From: an uncultured Lachnospiraceae bacterium
GTDB taxonomy: Bacteria; Bacillota; Clostridia; Lachnospirales; Lachnospiraceae
Direction: 5' to 3'
Length of the DNA stretch: 64,000 nucleotides
Assembly: GCA_910580195.1 (NCBI GenBank)
Contig: CAJTWA010000004.1
Coordinates: 1-64,000 of the forward strand
The notes beneath the pieces were generated by a model that saw only the letters and a list, made by a program, of their open reading frames with translations, was not told the DNA's origin and made no database searches. Positions 51,453 through 59,339 of the stretch are shown one piece after another (position 1 is the first letter of the stretch; each line of letters opens with the position of its first letter). A program made the translations under genes and the position numbers.

Positions 51453-53318
51453 TTATTTTAATTTTTCCATAACCCAGTTAATATTGTTTGTTTTCTTAAA
51501 CTCTTCCAAGACATCCTCATCTTCCAACATGCCGCAGATTTTTTCCAGCAATTCCAGATGCTCATCGCCTACGCCTGCAATCCCAAAGATAAGCTGCGCT
51601 TTATCCTCGCCAAAAGCCACGCCTTCTGGGTACTGCATGACTACAATCCCCGTTTTCTTTACGGTCCCTTTTGCTTGGGATGTCCCGTGGGGAATTGCCA
51701 CCCCAAGGCCCATGTAGGTCGTTACCAGTTTTTCACGCTCCTGCATGGCTTCTATGTAAGAAGCGTCCACATAACCCAGTTTTGTGAGAAGCTCACCAGC
51801 CGCCTGAATGGCTTCTTCCTTAGAAACCGGCTTTAAGTTCAGCTTTATGCCTTCTTTCACCAAAATTTCTTTCCCACTTCCTGAAGAAGCTTTTGTTTGG
51901 GCAGTTCCCGCTGCCTGTGGGGCATCGTCCCCCTGCCCGCCCGCTGCGGACAACTGACGGTACAGCTCATCCAAGCTGGGGTCTGCCAAGAAATTGTTAA
52001 TGGTTACGATTTGGGCATGGGGCACACATTTCCTTGCCCGGTCTACCAGCGTCACTTGGACAACTGCAATGTCGCAATCCTGCGGGATTGTGTCCACGGA
52101 TGTATTGATGACTGTCAAATCCGGCCTCTGTGCCTTAATCCGGTTCCGGAACTTTGTCGCCCCCATAGCGGAAGAGCCCATGCCTGCATCACAGGCAAAT
52201 ACTACTTTTTTCACGCCTTCTGCAGATGTAATAGCCACTGGCGCTGCAGTCCCTTTGGCCTGCGCTTTCCGGCTTGCCATTTCTTCCTGTGCTTCTTCCA
52301 GGCTCTTGCCCTTAGCTGTGCGGACAATTGCAGAAGAAACCACGAAGGAAATTGCGGTGGCAATTACCACGCCTATGACAATCTGTACCATTTTATCTCC
52401 CGGCGCCATCATCAGGTATGCAATAATGGAGCCCGGTGAAGCAGGCCCTACCAGCCCGCAATCCGTCAGGTTGAACCAGAAAATCGCTGCCACATTCCCT
52501 AAAATCGGCCCTACAATCACAAGGGGGTTCATCAGGATATATGGGAAATATATTTCATGGATCCCGCCCAACAGATGGATAATTACTGCACCGGGTGCAG
52601 ACTGCTTGGTTTCTTGGTCTTTACAGAAAAACATGTATGCCAGCAATACGCCAAGGCCTGGGCCTGGGTTTGCCTCCAGCATATACATGATGGAGCGTCC
52701 GGTTTCTGCCGCTTGGGCAGTTGCAATCGGAGTAAAAATGCCATGGTTCAATGCATTATTCAAAAACAGCACCTTTGCCGGTTCAATGAATACGGCAATC
52801 AGCGGAAGTACGCTGTGTTCCACCAAGAACTTCACCCCTGCGGACAGAATCCCAAGAATCAGGTTCATAAAGGGGCCGACTGCAAGGAACCCGAACATTG
52901 CCAGCAGCATGCCTAAAATCCCTACGGAAAAATTGTTAATCAGCATCTCAAAGCCTGCCGGCATACGCCCTTCCATGGCATCGTCAAATTTCTTAATGCA
53001 AAAGCCCGCCAAAGGGCCCATAATCATGGCTGCCATCAGCATGGTAGTGTCTGGGTCGCTCATAATTGCGCCTACTACTGCAATCGCAGCTACCACGCTG
53101 CCCCGGTCGCCGCCAATCAGCTTACCGCCGGTTGACGCAATCAGAATCGGAATCAAATATACTAATATTGCTGAAAAAATTGTTGCAAACCCCTCATGCG
53201 GGATCCAACCGCTGCCGTTAAAAAATGCAGCTAGGAAACCGAACGCAATCAACGCGCCGATATTCGGCATAATCATTGCTGAGAGAAATTTACCAAACCG
53301 CTGAACTCCATTTTTCAT
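51453..53318 (-). CDS. PTS mannitol-type transporter, EIICBA fusion
   Basis: About 621 aa. The membrane EIIC domain (about 1-345) starts NGVQRFGKFLSAMIMPNIGA and has GGIHEIYFPYILMNP. EIIB (about 375-465) has the phosphocysteine in VVFACDAGMGSSAMG. EIIA (about 485-621) has the phosphohistidine in GLGVAIPHGTSQAKG. The ATG at 53318 has AAGGAG 8 nt upstream. It transports and phosphorylates a hexitol. MtlD is absent, and a SorE-like dehydrogenase follows instead, so the substrate may not be mannitol. Confidence 0.93.
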   Translation of the reverse strand: MKNGVQRFGKFLSAMIMPNIGALIAFGFLAAFFNGSGWIPHEGFATIFSAILVYLIPILIASTGGKLIGGDRGSVVAAIAVVGAIMSDPDTTMLMAAMIMGPLAGFCIKKFDDAMEGRMPAGFEMLINNFSVGILGMLLAMFGFLAVGPFMNLILGILSAGVKFLVEHSVLPLIAVFIEPAKVLFLNNALNHGIFTPIATAQAAETGRSIMYMLEANPGPGLGVLLAYMFFCKDQETKQSAPGAVIIHLLGGIHEIYFPYILMNPLVIVGPILGNVAAIFWFNLTDCGLVGPASPGSIIAYLMMAPGDKMVQIVIGVVIATAISFVVSSAIVRTAKGKSLEEAQEEMASRKAQAKGTAAPVAITSAEGVKKVVFACDAGMGSSAMGATKFRNRIKAQRPDLTVINTSVDTIPQDCDIAVVQVTLVDRARKCVPHAQIVTINNFLADPSLDELYRQLSAAGGQGDDAPQAAGTAQTKASSGSGKEILVKEGIKLNLKPVSKEEAIQAAGELLTKLGYVDASYIEAMQEREKLVTTYMGLGVAIPHGTSQAKGTVKKTGIVVMQYPEGVAFGEDKAQLIFGIAGVGDEHLELLEKICGMLEDEDVLEEFKKTNNINWVMEKLK

Positions 53319-53369
53319 AAATAATCTCCTTTTACGCTGCACCCTTGATGGAACCGCCTGGCGCCTATA

Positions 53370-54131
53370 TCAAATCACCTGCACTTGGCACTCCCTGCAT
53401 GCTTCCAGAAAATCCTGCGGAAGGCTGCCATCAGAAATAAGAATGTCCACATCATGGAGCCCGCAGATGGAGTAGGTGCTCTTCACCCCTACTTTCGAGG
53501 AATCCATCAGGACAATGGCCTGTTCCGCCTGCCCCATCACCGTTTTTTTCAAAACTGCCTCCTCGTCCACGCCGCAGGTAAAACCTGCTTGGCTGCAATA
53601 ACTGGTGACTCCCATAAATGCCTGGTCAAAATTAATCCTCTGTACCTCCTGTATGGTATGGATTCCGCATACTCCCATGCTATACCGGTTCATAGTCCCT
53701 GCCAGCACATGGATGGCTGGTTCCTTTAGCTTGCTCAGCTCCGCTGCACAAGTCAGGGAATTGGTATAAATCAGGTTTGACTGATCCGGCATACAGGACG
53801 CCAGCGCTGTAGTGCTGCTCCCAGAATCCAAGAAAATTGCGGTATCTTTGCGGATAAAACTCAATGCTTTCTGGGCAATGAGCTGCTTTGCCTCCATGTT
53901 GCGCACCAGCCTCCGGCTTAACATATCGTCCGTCCCTACCACAACATCTACGGATTTCGCGCCGCCGTGCACCCGGACAATCCGCTTTGCTTCATCAAGG
54001 GCTTTTAAATCTGTGCGCAGTGTCATCTCAGAGATTTGGGGGAACTTTTTCTTTAACTGTGCAAAGCTGATATTCCCGCTTTGGTTCACCAAATCTACAA
54101 TTGTATTCCTGCGCTGTTCCATTGCATCCAT
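53370..54131 (-). CDS. DeoR-family transcriptional regulator of the hexitol operon
   Basis: About 253 aa. The N-terminal helix-turn-helix region (QRRNTIVDLVNQSGNISFAQ then EMTLRTDLKALDEAKRIVRV) is followed by a DeoR-C sugar-phosphate sensor domain with FLDSGSSTTALASCM and VLAGTMNRYSMGVCG. AGGAGG sits 7 nt before the ATG at 54131. It is the first gene of the operon with the PTS and dehydrogenase, 51 bp upstream of the PTS gene. It likely represses its own promoter, where repeated operator-like sequences are seen, and is released by a sugar phosphate. Confidence 0.9.
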   Translation of the reverse strand: MDAMEQRRNTIVDLVNQSGNISFAQLKKKFPQISEMTLRTDLKALDEAKRIVRVHGGAKSVDVVVGTDDMLSRRLVRNMEAKQLIAQKALSFIRKDTAIFLDSGSSTTALASCMPDQSNLIYTNSLTCAAELSKLKEPAIHVLAGTMNRYSMGVCGIHTIQEVQRINFDQAFMGVTSYCSQAGFTCGVDEEAVLKKTVMGQAEQAIVLMDSSKVGVKSTYSICGLHDVDILISDGSLPQDFLEACRECQVQVI

Positions 54132-54275
54132 TTTACTACCTCCTAGGAAACCACAGCCCATATCCGGCCATGTTCCCTTTTGTTCATTTTTCCATTATCT
54201 ACCCCTTTCATTTTAGCATAATTTTTTACTTCTGCAACCTTTGCTTTCGTTTTAAAAGTTTACTTGATTGTAAAT

Positions 54276-54344
54276 TGTTGTTACGAAAGTTTGTATTGTT
54301 ATAATAACAGGTTTTTCTGGAATTGTCAACTGTTGTTTCAAAAG
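54276..54344 (-). promoter_or_regulatory. Hexitol operon promoter with repeated DeoR-type operators
   Basis: On the minus strand TTGACA (54329-54324) and TATTAT (54306-54301) are 17 bp apart. Direct repeats CTTTTGAAACAACA (54344-54331) and CTTTCGTAACAACA (54289-54276), 55 bp apart, flank the core promoter. A weaker third copy, CTTTTAAAACGAAAG, is near 54246-54260. The spacing fits DNA looping by an oligomeric repressor. Confidence 0.65.
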
Positions 54345-54676
54345 TTTTTGCAGATTTTTTATATTTTTTCAAAAGTTGAAATTTCTATTTTTCTTTTATT
54401 ATAAAATGTTTGATATTTATCAGCAAAAATTCTGGATTCACAATGATTGTTGAAATAATAATAGTAGTTTTGATTTGCAGATTTTGGAACAAAAATCAGA
54501 TTAGGACGGAAGAGGAGATTTTTACCCGTGAAAAAGCCAAAATAGCCTGCACCAAGAAACAGGATACCAAATTTGCAGCGCAGCAAGCAGAAGGGTATTT
54601 GCACCTACAGGGCACTTACCCCGCGGCATCCGCCAAATACCCAACAGCCACGGCACTTGGCGCATTGCCTGCTGAA

Positions 54677-54723
54677 TAAAACTCCCCTCCCAATACGGCA
54701 GCCCATATCAGGAGGGGTTTTCG
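54677..54723 (-). terminator. Terminator of the glycolytic operon
   Basis: AAAACTCCCCTCC and GGAGGGGTTTT form a stem; on the minus strand GTTTTATT follows. It lies 21 bp past the tpiA stop. The 54345-54676 stretch holds only weak ORFs. Confidence 0.65.
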
Positions 54724-54743
54724 GCATATTCGCCAATCAAGTA

Positions 54744-55496
54744 TTATTTATTGTAGCATACAATCTTCCCAAAGTCAGCTTTCAGGGATGCCCCGCCAAC
54801 TAACCCGCCGTCAATATCCGGTTTGGAGAAAAGCTCTGCGGCATTCCCTGCGTTCACAGACCCGCCGTACTGGATGCGGATTGCTTCTGCAGTTGCTTCG
54901 TCATATACTTCCTTGATGCATGTACGGATTGCTGCACATACTTCTTCTGCTTGGTCGGAGGTAGCTGTTTCGCCAGTCCCAATTGCCCAGATTGGCTCAT
55001 AAGCAATCACTGCCCCCTTTGCTTGGTCTGCAGTTACATTCTGGAACGCAATCTTAATCTGCATCCTGATCCAGTCAATGTAAATGCCCTGTTTCCGCTG
55101 TGTCAAAGATTCCCCGCAGCAGATAATAGGCGTAATCCCATGCTCAAATGCTTTCAGGACTTTCTTGTTGACGGTTTCATCGGTTTCTGCGAAATATTCC
55201 CTTCTCTCGGAGTGGCCGATTACTACGTATTTTACGCCGGCGTCTGTCAGCATGTTGGGGGCAATTTCCCCCGTATATGCGCCGCTCTCCTCAAAATACA
55301 TATTCTCAGCGCCGATGTTGATATTGGAGCCTTTTGCAGCCTCCATTGCAGGTATAATGTCAATTGCAGGTACGCAGAACACTACATCCACGTCTTCGTT
55401 GGCTACCAGCGGCTTCAGTTCATTTACCAAAGCAACTGCTTCGCTTGGGGTTTTGTTCATTTTCCAGTTCCCTGCAATAATTTTCTTTCTTGCCAT
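54744..55496 (-). CDS. tpiA: Triosephosphate isomerase
   Basis: Interconverts dihydroxyacetone phosphate and glyceraldehyde-3-phosphate; 250 aa. The start KKIIAGNWKMNKTPSEAVAL carries the catalytic Asn-Lys. YVVIGHSERREYFAETD holds the catalytic His, VIAYEPIWAIGTGETAT the catalytic Glu, and the C-terminus IQYGGSVNAGNAAEL and VGGASLK the phosphate loop. The ATG at 55496 was chosen from family alignment, with AGAGGA upstream. It is the third gene of gap-pgk-tpiA; an array separates it from pgk. Confidence 0.97.
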   Translation of the reverse strand: MARKKIIAGNWKMNKTPSEAVALVNELKPLVANEDVDVVFCVPAIDIIPAMEAAKGSNINIGAENMYFEESGAYTGEIAPNMLTDAGVKYVVIGHSERREYFAETDETVNKKVLKAFEHGITPIICCGESLTQRKQGIYIDWIRMQIKIAFQNVTADQAKGAVIAYEPIWAIGTGETATSDQAEEVCAAIRTCIKEVYDEATAEAIRIQYGGSVNAGNAAELFSKPDIDGGLVGGASLKADFGKIVCYNK

Positions 55497-55539
55497 AATT
55501 TTATCCTCTTTATTTTCTCTATGATTTACGAAAACCCAG

Positions 55540-55645
55540 CCCAGCACTAGGGTATGCCCAGAATACAGTTCCCCGCACCAAATTGTGTATTGGTCCATAA
55601 GGGCCTGGCGCTAAGATACGCCCAGGATACAGTTCCCTGCACCTA
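55540..55645. repeat. Two-unit 64-bp repeat between pgk and tpiA
   Basis: Two copies with 64-bp spacing, each with GCCCAGRATACAGTTCC then GCACC (at 55556 and 55620). It is the same type of gene-boundary duplication seen at other loci here. Confidence 0.7.
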
Positions 55646-55707
55646 GCACACACCGGGAAGAAAAACTGCCTTCCGGCATCCCCTGCACTGCTGCTCAGTA
55701 CGTTTCC

Positions 55708-56916
55708 CTATTTGTTGGTTGCTGCCGCTACGCCGGGAAGCTCTTTGCCTTCCAAAAATTCCAAGGAAGCCCCGCCGCCAGTGGAAATGTGGCTCATCTT
55801 ATCGCCAAAGCCTAACTGGTTCACTGCTGCTGCGGAATCGCCGCCGCCGATAATGGTGGTTGCGTCTGTTTCTGCCAATGCTTTTGCCACTGCAATGGTC
55901 CCTTCTGCAAGGGTTGGGTTCTCAAATACGCCCATAGGCCCGTTCCAAACAACGGTCTTTGCAGATTTTACGGCATCTGCAAACATTGCTGCTGTCTTCG
56001 GCCCGATATCGCAGCCTTCCCGGTCTGCCGGCATACTGTCAGAATCATACATTTCTACGTCTACAGGGGCATCAATTGGGTTGGGGAATTCTGTGATTGT
56101 TGCAGAGTCTACGGGAAGGAGCAGTTTCTTGCCAAGCTTCTCTGCCTTCTCCAGCATTTCCTTGCAGTATTCCACTTTGGTATCGTCTACTAAGGACTTT
56201 CCAATTTCATGGCCCTGTGCCTTTAAGAATGTATAAGCCATGCCGCCGCCGATAATTAATGTATCGCATTTTTCCAGCAGGTTAGAAATAACATTCAGTT
56301 TATCAGCCACTTTTGCGCCGCCTAAAATAGCAACAAAAGGCCTTACCGGGTTCTCTACTGCATTTCCAAGGAAGTCAATTTCCTTCTGCATCAAATAGCC
56401 AACTGCTGCAGTGTCCACTAATTCAGAAACGCCTACGTTGGAGCAATGTGCCCTGTGGGCAGTGCCGAAAGCATCGTTTACGAATACATCGCAAAGGGAT
56501 GCCAAATCTTTGGAGAATGCTTCGCCGTTCTTGGTTTCTTCTGCGCGGTAACGGGTATTTTCAAGCAAAATAACTTCCCCGTCCTTCATGGCTTCTACAG
56601 CTGCTTTTGCGTTAGGCCCTACGACTTCTGGGTCTGCTGCAAATTTTACTTCCTGCCCTAATAATTCAGAAAGCCTTTTTGCCACTGGCGCCAATGACAG
56701 TTCTGGCTTGGGCTCTCCCTTAGGCTTGCCAAGATGGGAGCAAAGGATTACCTTGCCGCCGTCGGCAATCAGCTTTTTGATGGTGGGGAGCGCTGCTACC
56801 AGACGGTTTTCGTCTGTGATGTTCCCTTCCTTCAAAGGTACGTTGAAATCGCATCTGCAAAGGACGCGCTTGCCCTTTACATTAATATCGTCTACGGAAA
56901 CTTTATTCAAAGACAT
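55708..56916 (-). CDS. pgk: Phosphoglycerate kinase
   Basis: ATP-forming step of glycolysis; 402 aa, usual length. The start SVDDINVKGKRVLCRCDFNV carries the substrate-binding Asp-Asn. VILCSHLGKPKGEP, the arginine region VFVNDAFGTAHRAHCSNVG, and the nucleotide-binding GGGDSAAAVNQLGF with HISTGGGASLEFLEGK are all in place. It follows gap by 209 bp, with a hairpin in between, so expression may be partly uncoupled. A ribosome site AGGAGG precedes the ATG. Confidence 0.97.
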   Translation of the reverse strand: MSLNKVSVDDINVKGKRVLCRCDFNVPLKEGNITDENRLVAALPTIKKLIADGGKVILCSHLGKPKGEPKPELSLAPVAKRLSELLGQEVKFAADPEVVGPNAKAAVEAMKDGEVILLENTRYRAEETKNGEAFSKDLASLCDVFVNDAFGTAHRAHCSNVGVSELVDTAAVGYLMQKEIDFLGNAVENPVRPFVAILGGAKVADKLNVISNLLEKCDTLIIGGGMAYTFLKAQGHEIGKSLVDDTKVEYCKEMLEKAEKLGKKLLLPVDSATITEFPNPIDAPVDVEMYDSDSMPADREGCDIGPKTAAMFADAVKSAKTVVWNGPMGVFENPTLAEGTIAVAKALAETDATTIIGGGDSAAAVNQLGFGDKMSHISTGGGASLEFLEGKELPGVAAATNK

Positions 56917-57075
56917 GATTAATTACCTCCTTCAATTGTATGTAAGGGCCGAACAGGCAAAACCCCTACGCTTCTTGCCATGTGCCAAGGTGCAATACTG
57001 CCTGCCCCTGCACACAGCCGGGCATGGGCCGCTATCCAGAACATGCCCGCCCGATCAATCTATTGCATCAAATCC

Positions 57076-57107
57076 AAAAAGGCCCGGCCCTTAAAAGACC
57101 GGACCCT
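57076..57107 (-). terminator. Hairpin/terminator after gap
   Basis: On the minus strand GGTCCGGTC and GGCCGGGCC form a stem (one G-T pair and a small bulge), followed by TTTTTGG. It may attenuate read-through from gap into pgk. No gene was seen in the rest of 56917-57075. Confidence 0.6.
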
Positions 57108-57125
57108 TTCTGAGTCTTACAATGC

Positions 57126-58142
57126 CTATGCTAATTCGCTAAAATATTTAATGGTGCGAACCATCTGGCTTGTGTAGCTGTTCTCATTGTCATACCAAGA
57201 AACAACTTGTACTTCAAATAAATCATCGGAAACCTTGGAAACCATGGTCTGTGTAGCGTCAAATAAGGAACCAAACCTCATCCCTACGATATCGCTGGAT
57301 ACGATTTCGTCTTCATTGTAGCCAAAGGACTCATTTGCTGCTGCCTTCATAGCTGCGTTGATGCCGTCTACGGTTACGTCATTGCCTTTCACTACTGCGG
57401 TCAGGATGGTGGTAGAACCTGTCGGGGTCGGCACACGCTGTGCAGAACCGATTAACTTGCCGTTTAATTCTGGGATAACAAGGCCGATTGCCTTTGCAGC
57501 GCCTGTGCTGTTCGGAACGATATTTACTGCTGCTGCGCGGGACCTTCTCAAATCGCCTTTTCTCTGAGGCCCGTCCAATGTCATCTGGTCGCCTGTGTAA
57601 GCGTGGATGGTGCACATAATACCAGACTGGATTGCTGCATATTTGTTCAGTGCGTCAGCCATTGGAGCCAAGCAGTTGGTGGTGCAGGAAGCTGCGGAAA
57701 TAATAGTATCTTCTGCTTTCAGTGTTTCATGGTTGGTGTTGAATACGATAGTAGGAAGGTCATTCCCTGCCGGAGCGGAAATAACAACTTTGCGTGCACC
57801 TGCATTGATGTGTGCCTGTGCTTTTTCTTTGGAGGTGTAGAATCCGGAGCACTCCAGGACAACGTCTACCTTCAGGTCACCCCATGGGCAGTTATTTGCA
57901 TCTGGGAAAGCGTAGATCTTGATTTCTTTTCCATCTACAGTAATGGAATCTTCACCAGCAGTAACTTTGTCTGCCAATGCATATTTTCCCTGAGATGAAT
58001 CATACTTTAACAGGTGAGCCAACATTTTGGGGCTTGTTAAGTCGTTGATTGCTACTACTTCGTATCCCTCTGCTCCAAACATCTGCCTGAAAGCCAGACG
58101 GCCGATACGTCCGAAACCATTGATTGCTACTCTTACTGACAT
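57126..58142 (-). CDS. gap: Glyceraldehyde-3-phosphate dehydrogenase
   Basis: NAD-dependent glycolytic enzyme, 338 aa. The start SVRVAINGFGRIGRLAFRQM is the dinucleotide fold. The catalytic cysteine lies in SAASCTTNCLAPMADALN. TGDQMTLDGPQRKGDLRRSR and SWYDNENSYTSQMVRTIKYF complete the family. It is the first gene of the operon, with an AGGAGG-type site before ATG. Codon use looks strongly biased, as expected for a highly expressed gene. Confidence 0.98.
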   Translation of the reverse strand: MSVRVAINGFGRIGRLAFRQMFGAEGYEVVAINDLTSPKMLAHLLKYDSSQGKYALADKVTAGEDSITVDGKEIKIYAFPDANNCPWGDLKVDVVLECSGFYTSKEKAQAHINAGARKVVISAPAGNDLPTIVFNTNHETLKAEDTIISAASCTTNCLAPMADALNKYAAIQSGIMCTIHAYTGDQMTLDGPQRKGDLRRSRAAAVNIVPNSTGAAKAIGLVIPELNGKLIGSAQRVPTPTGSTTILTAVVKGNDVTVDGINAAMKAAANESFGYNEDEIVSSDIVGMRFGSLFDATQTMVSKVSDDLFEVQVVSWYDNENSYTSQMVRTIKYFSELA

Positions 58143-58204
58143 GTTAATTCCTCCTAATTTTGAATGAATTTGTTTTGCTTGGATATATTACCCAACTTGT
58201 ATAT

Positions 58205-58233
58205 ATTCTAACTAATATCACTGAAAAATTCAA
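58205..58233 (-). promoter_or_regulatory. Probable gap promoter
   Basis: On the minus strand TTGAAT (58233-58228) and TAGAAT (58210-58205) are 17 bp apart, about 60 bp upstream of the gap start. Confidence 0.5.
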
Positions 58234-58273
58234 GGTTTTTTTTACTTTTTTATTCATATTTCTCATTTTCTTT

Positions 58274-58302
58274 TTGACAAAGCTGGAAAGATAAGGTAAG
58301 AT
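58274..58302 (+). promoter_or_regulatory. Promoter for the histidinol-phosphatase gene
   Basis: TTGACA (58274-58279) and TAAGAT (58297-58302) are separated by 17 bp, 57 bp before the ATG. It diverges from the gap promoter. Confidence 0.65.
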
Positions 58303-58358
58303 TTCGCTAAAACCATACATAACCTATGGCACATTTTCAAAATAAGGAGGATATTCTT

Positions 58359-59162
58359 ATGCTTTGGGACACTCATATGCATTCTCATTTTTCTACCGAC
58401 AGCGACGCGGATCCCCATGCCATGGCCTCTGCCGCCATGGAGGCCGGCTTGGACGGCATCTGCTTTACGGACCATCTGGACATTGACTATGGCGTATCGC
58501 CGGAAAGCTTCCAGCTTGACATCCCTGCCTATTTTTCGGAACTAAAAGAGCTCCGGGAAAAATCCAAGGACACGTTCCCTATCTGCATTGGCGTAGAAAT
58601 TGGGCTCCAGCCACATCTGGAAGGAATACTCCCTGACATTGCCGCGGCACACCCTTTTGACTTTGTGATTGGCTCCTCCCATCTGGTCCACCATCAAGAC
58701 CCCTACCATCCGGAATATTATATGGGGAAAACGGAGGATGAAGCCTACCGGGAATATTTTGAATCCATTTTAGAAAACCTTGCCGTATTTAGCTGCTTTG
58801 ACGTATATGGGCATATTGATTATGTCGTCCGGTATGGCCCAAACAAAAACAAATACTATTCTTATGGGAAATTTGCAGACGTCATTGATGAAATCCTGCG
58901 CATATTGATCCAGAAAGGCAAAGGCATTGAACTAAATACCGGCGGGTTTAAATACGGGCTTGGGCACCCCAACCCAGAAGAGGCTGTCCTGAAACGGTAC
59001 CGGGAACTGGGCGGGGAAATCATTACCATTGGGGCAGACGCCCACAAGCCGGAGCACGTGGCCTACAGCTTTGGGAAAGTGCCAGATATTTTAAAGGATG
59101 CCGGGTTCCAGTATTACACAGTATTCCGGGAGAGGAAGCCTGTATTCCACAAGCTCCCATAA
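58359..59162 (+). CDS. PHP-type histidinol-phosphatase (HisJ/HisK family)
   Basis: 267 aa, hydrolysing histidinol phosphate in the histidine pathway if the family assignment holds. Metal-binding marks of the PHP fold are DTHMHSHFSTDSDADP at the N-terminus, ICFTDHLDIDYG, GVEIGLQPH, FVIGSSHLVHH, VYGHIDYVVRYG, and the final IGADAHKPEHV. AGGAGG lies 8 nt before the ATG at 58359. No other his genes are near, so an alternative phosphatase role is possible. Confidence 0.88.
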   Translation: MLWDTHMHSHFSTDSDADPHAMASAAMEAGLDGICFTDHLDIDYGVSPESFQLDIPAYFSELKELREKSKDTFPICIGVEIGLQPHLEGILPDIAAAHPFDFVIGSSHLVHHQDPYHPEYYMGKTEDEAYREYFESILENLAVFSCFDVYGHIDYVVRYGPNKNKYYSYGKFADVIDEILRILIQKGKGIELNTGGFKYGLGHPNPEEAVLKRYRELGGEIITIGADAHKPEHVAYSFGKVPDILKDAGFQYYTVFRERKPVFHKLP

Positions 59163-59199
59163 CTCCCAGAACCGCAAAAAGCCTATGAATGGGACAATT

Positions 59200-59222
59200 G
59201 GGGCTTTCAAGATGAAAGCCCC
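59200..59222. terminator. Hairpin downstream of the PHP phosphatase
   Basis: GGGGCTTTC and GAAAGCCCC pair perfectly around a 5-nt loop, 38 bp past the stop codon. There is no clear T tract, so it is only a possible terminator. Confidence 0.35.
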
Positions 59223-59339
59223 TCCATTTCATCCCATATAACTGCTGTTACCTTCAACATGGCTGCCTCCATACATCCTTCTATGGCAATCTCCGGCAAA
59301 CGGCCATGGAAAAACGTAATCCTGCGGCTCGTCCCCCTA

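Noticed and set aside
51994..53304. Plus-strand frame of 436 codons opposite the PTS gene
   Set aside because: Antisense frame over the EIIC/EIIB coding region, which has clear family motifs; composition is unlike a real protein.
54410..54679. Plus-strand frame of 89 codons between the DeoR promoter and the tpiA terminator
   Set aside because: Poor start, no ribosome site, and its 3' half looks like non-coding sequence.
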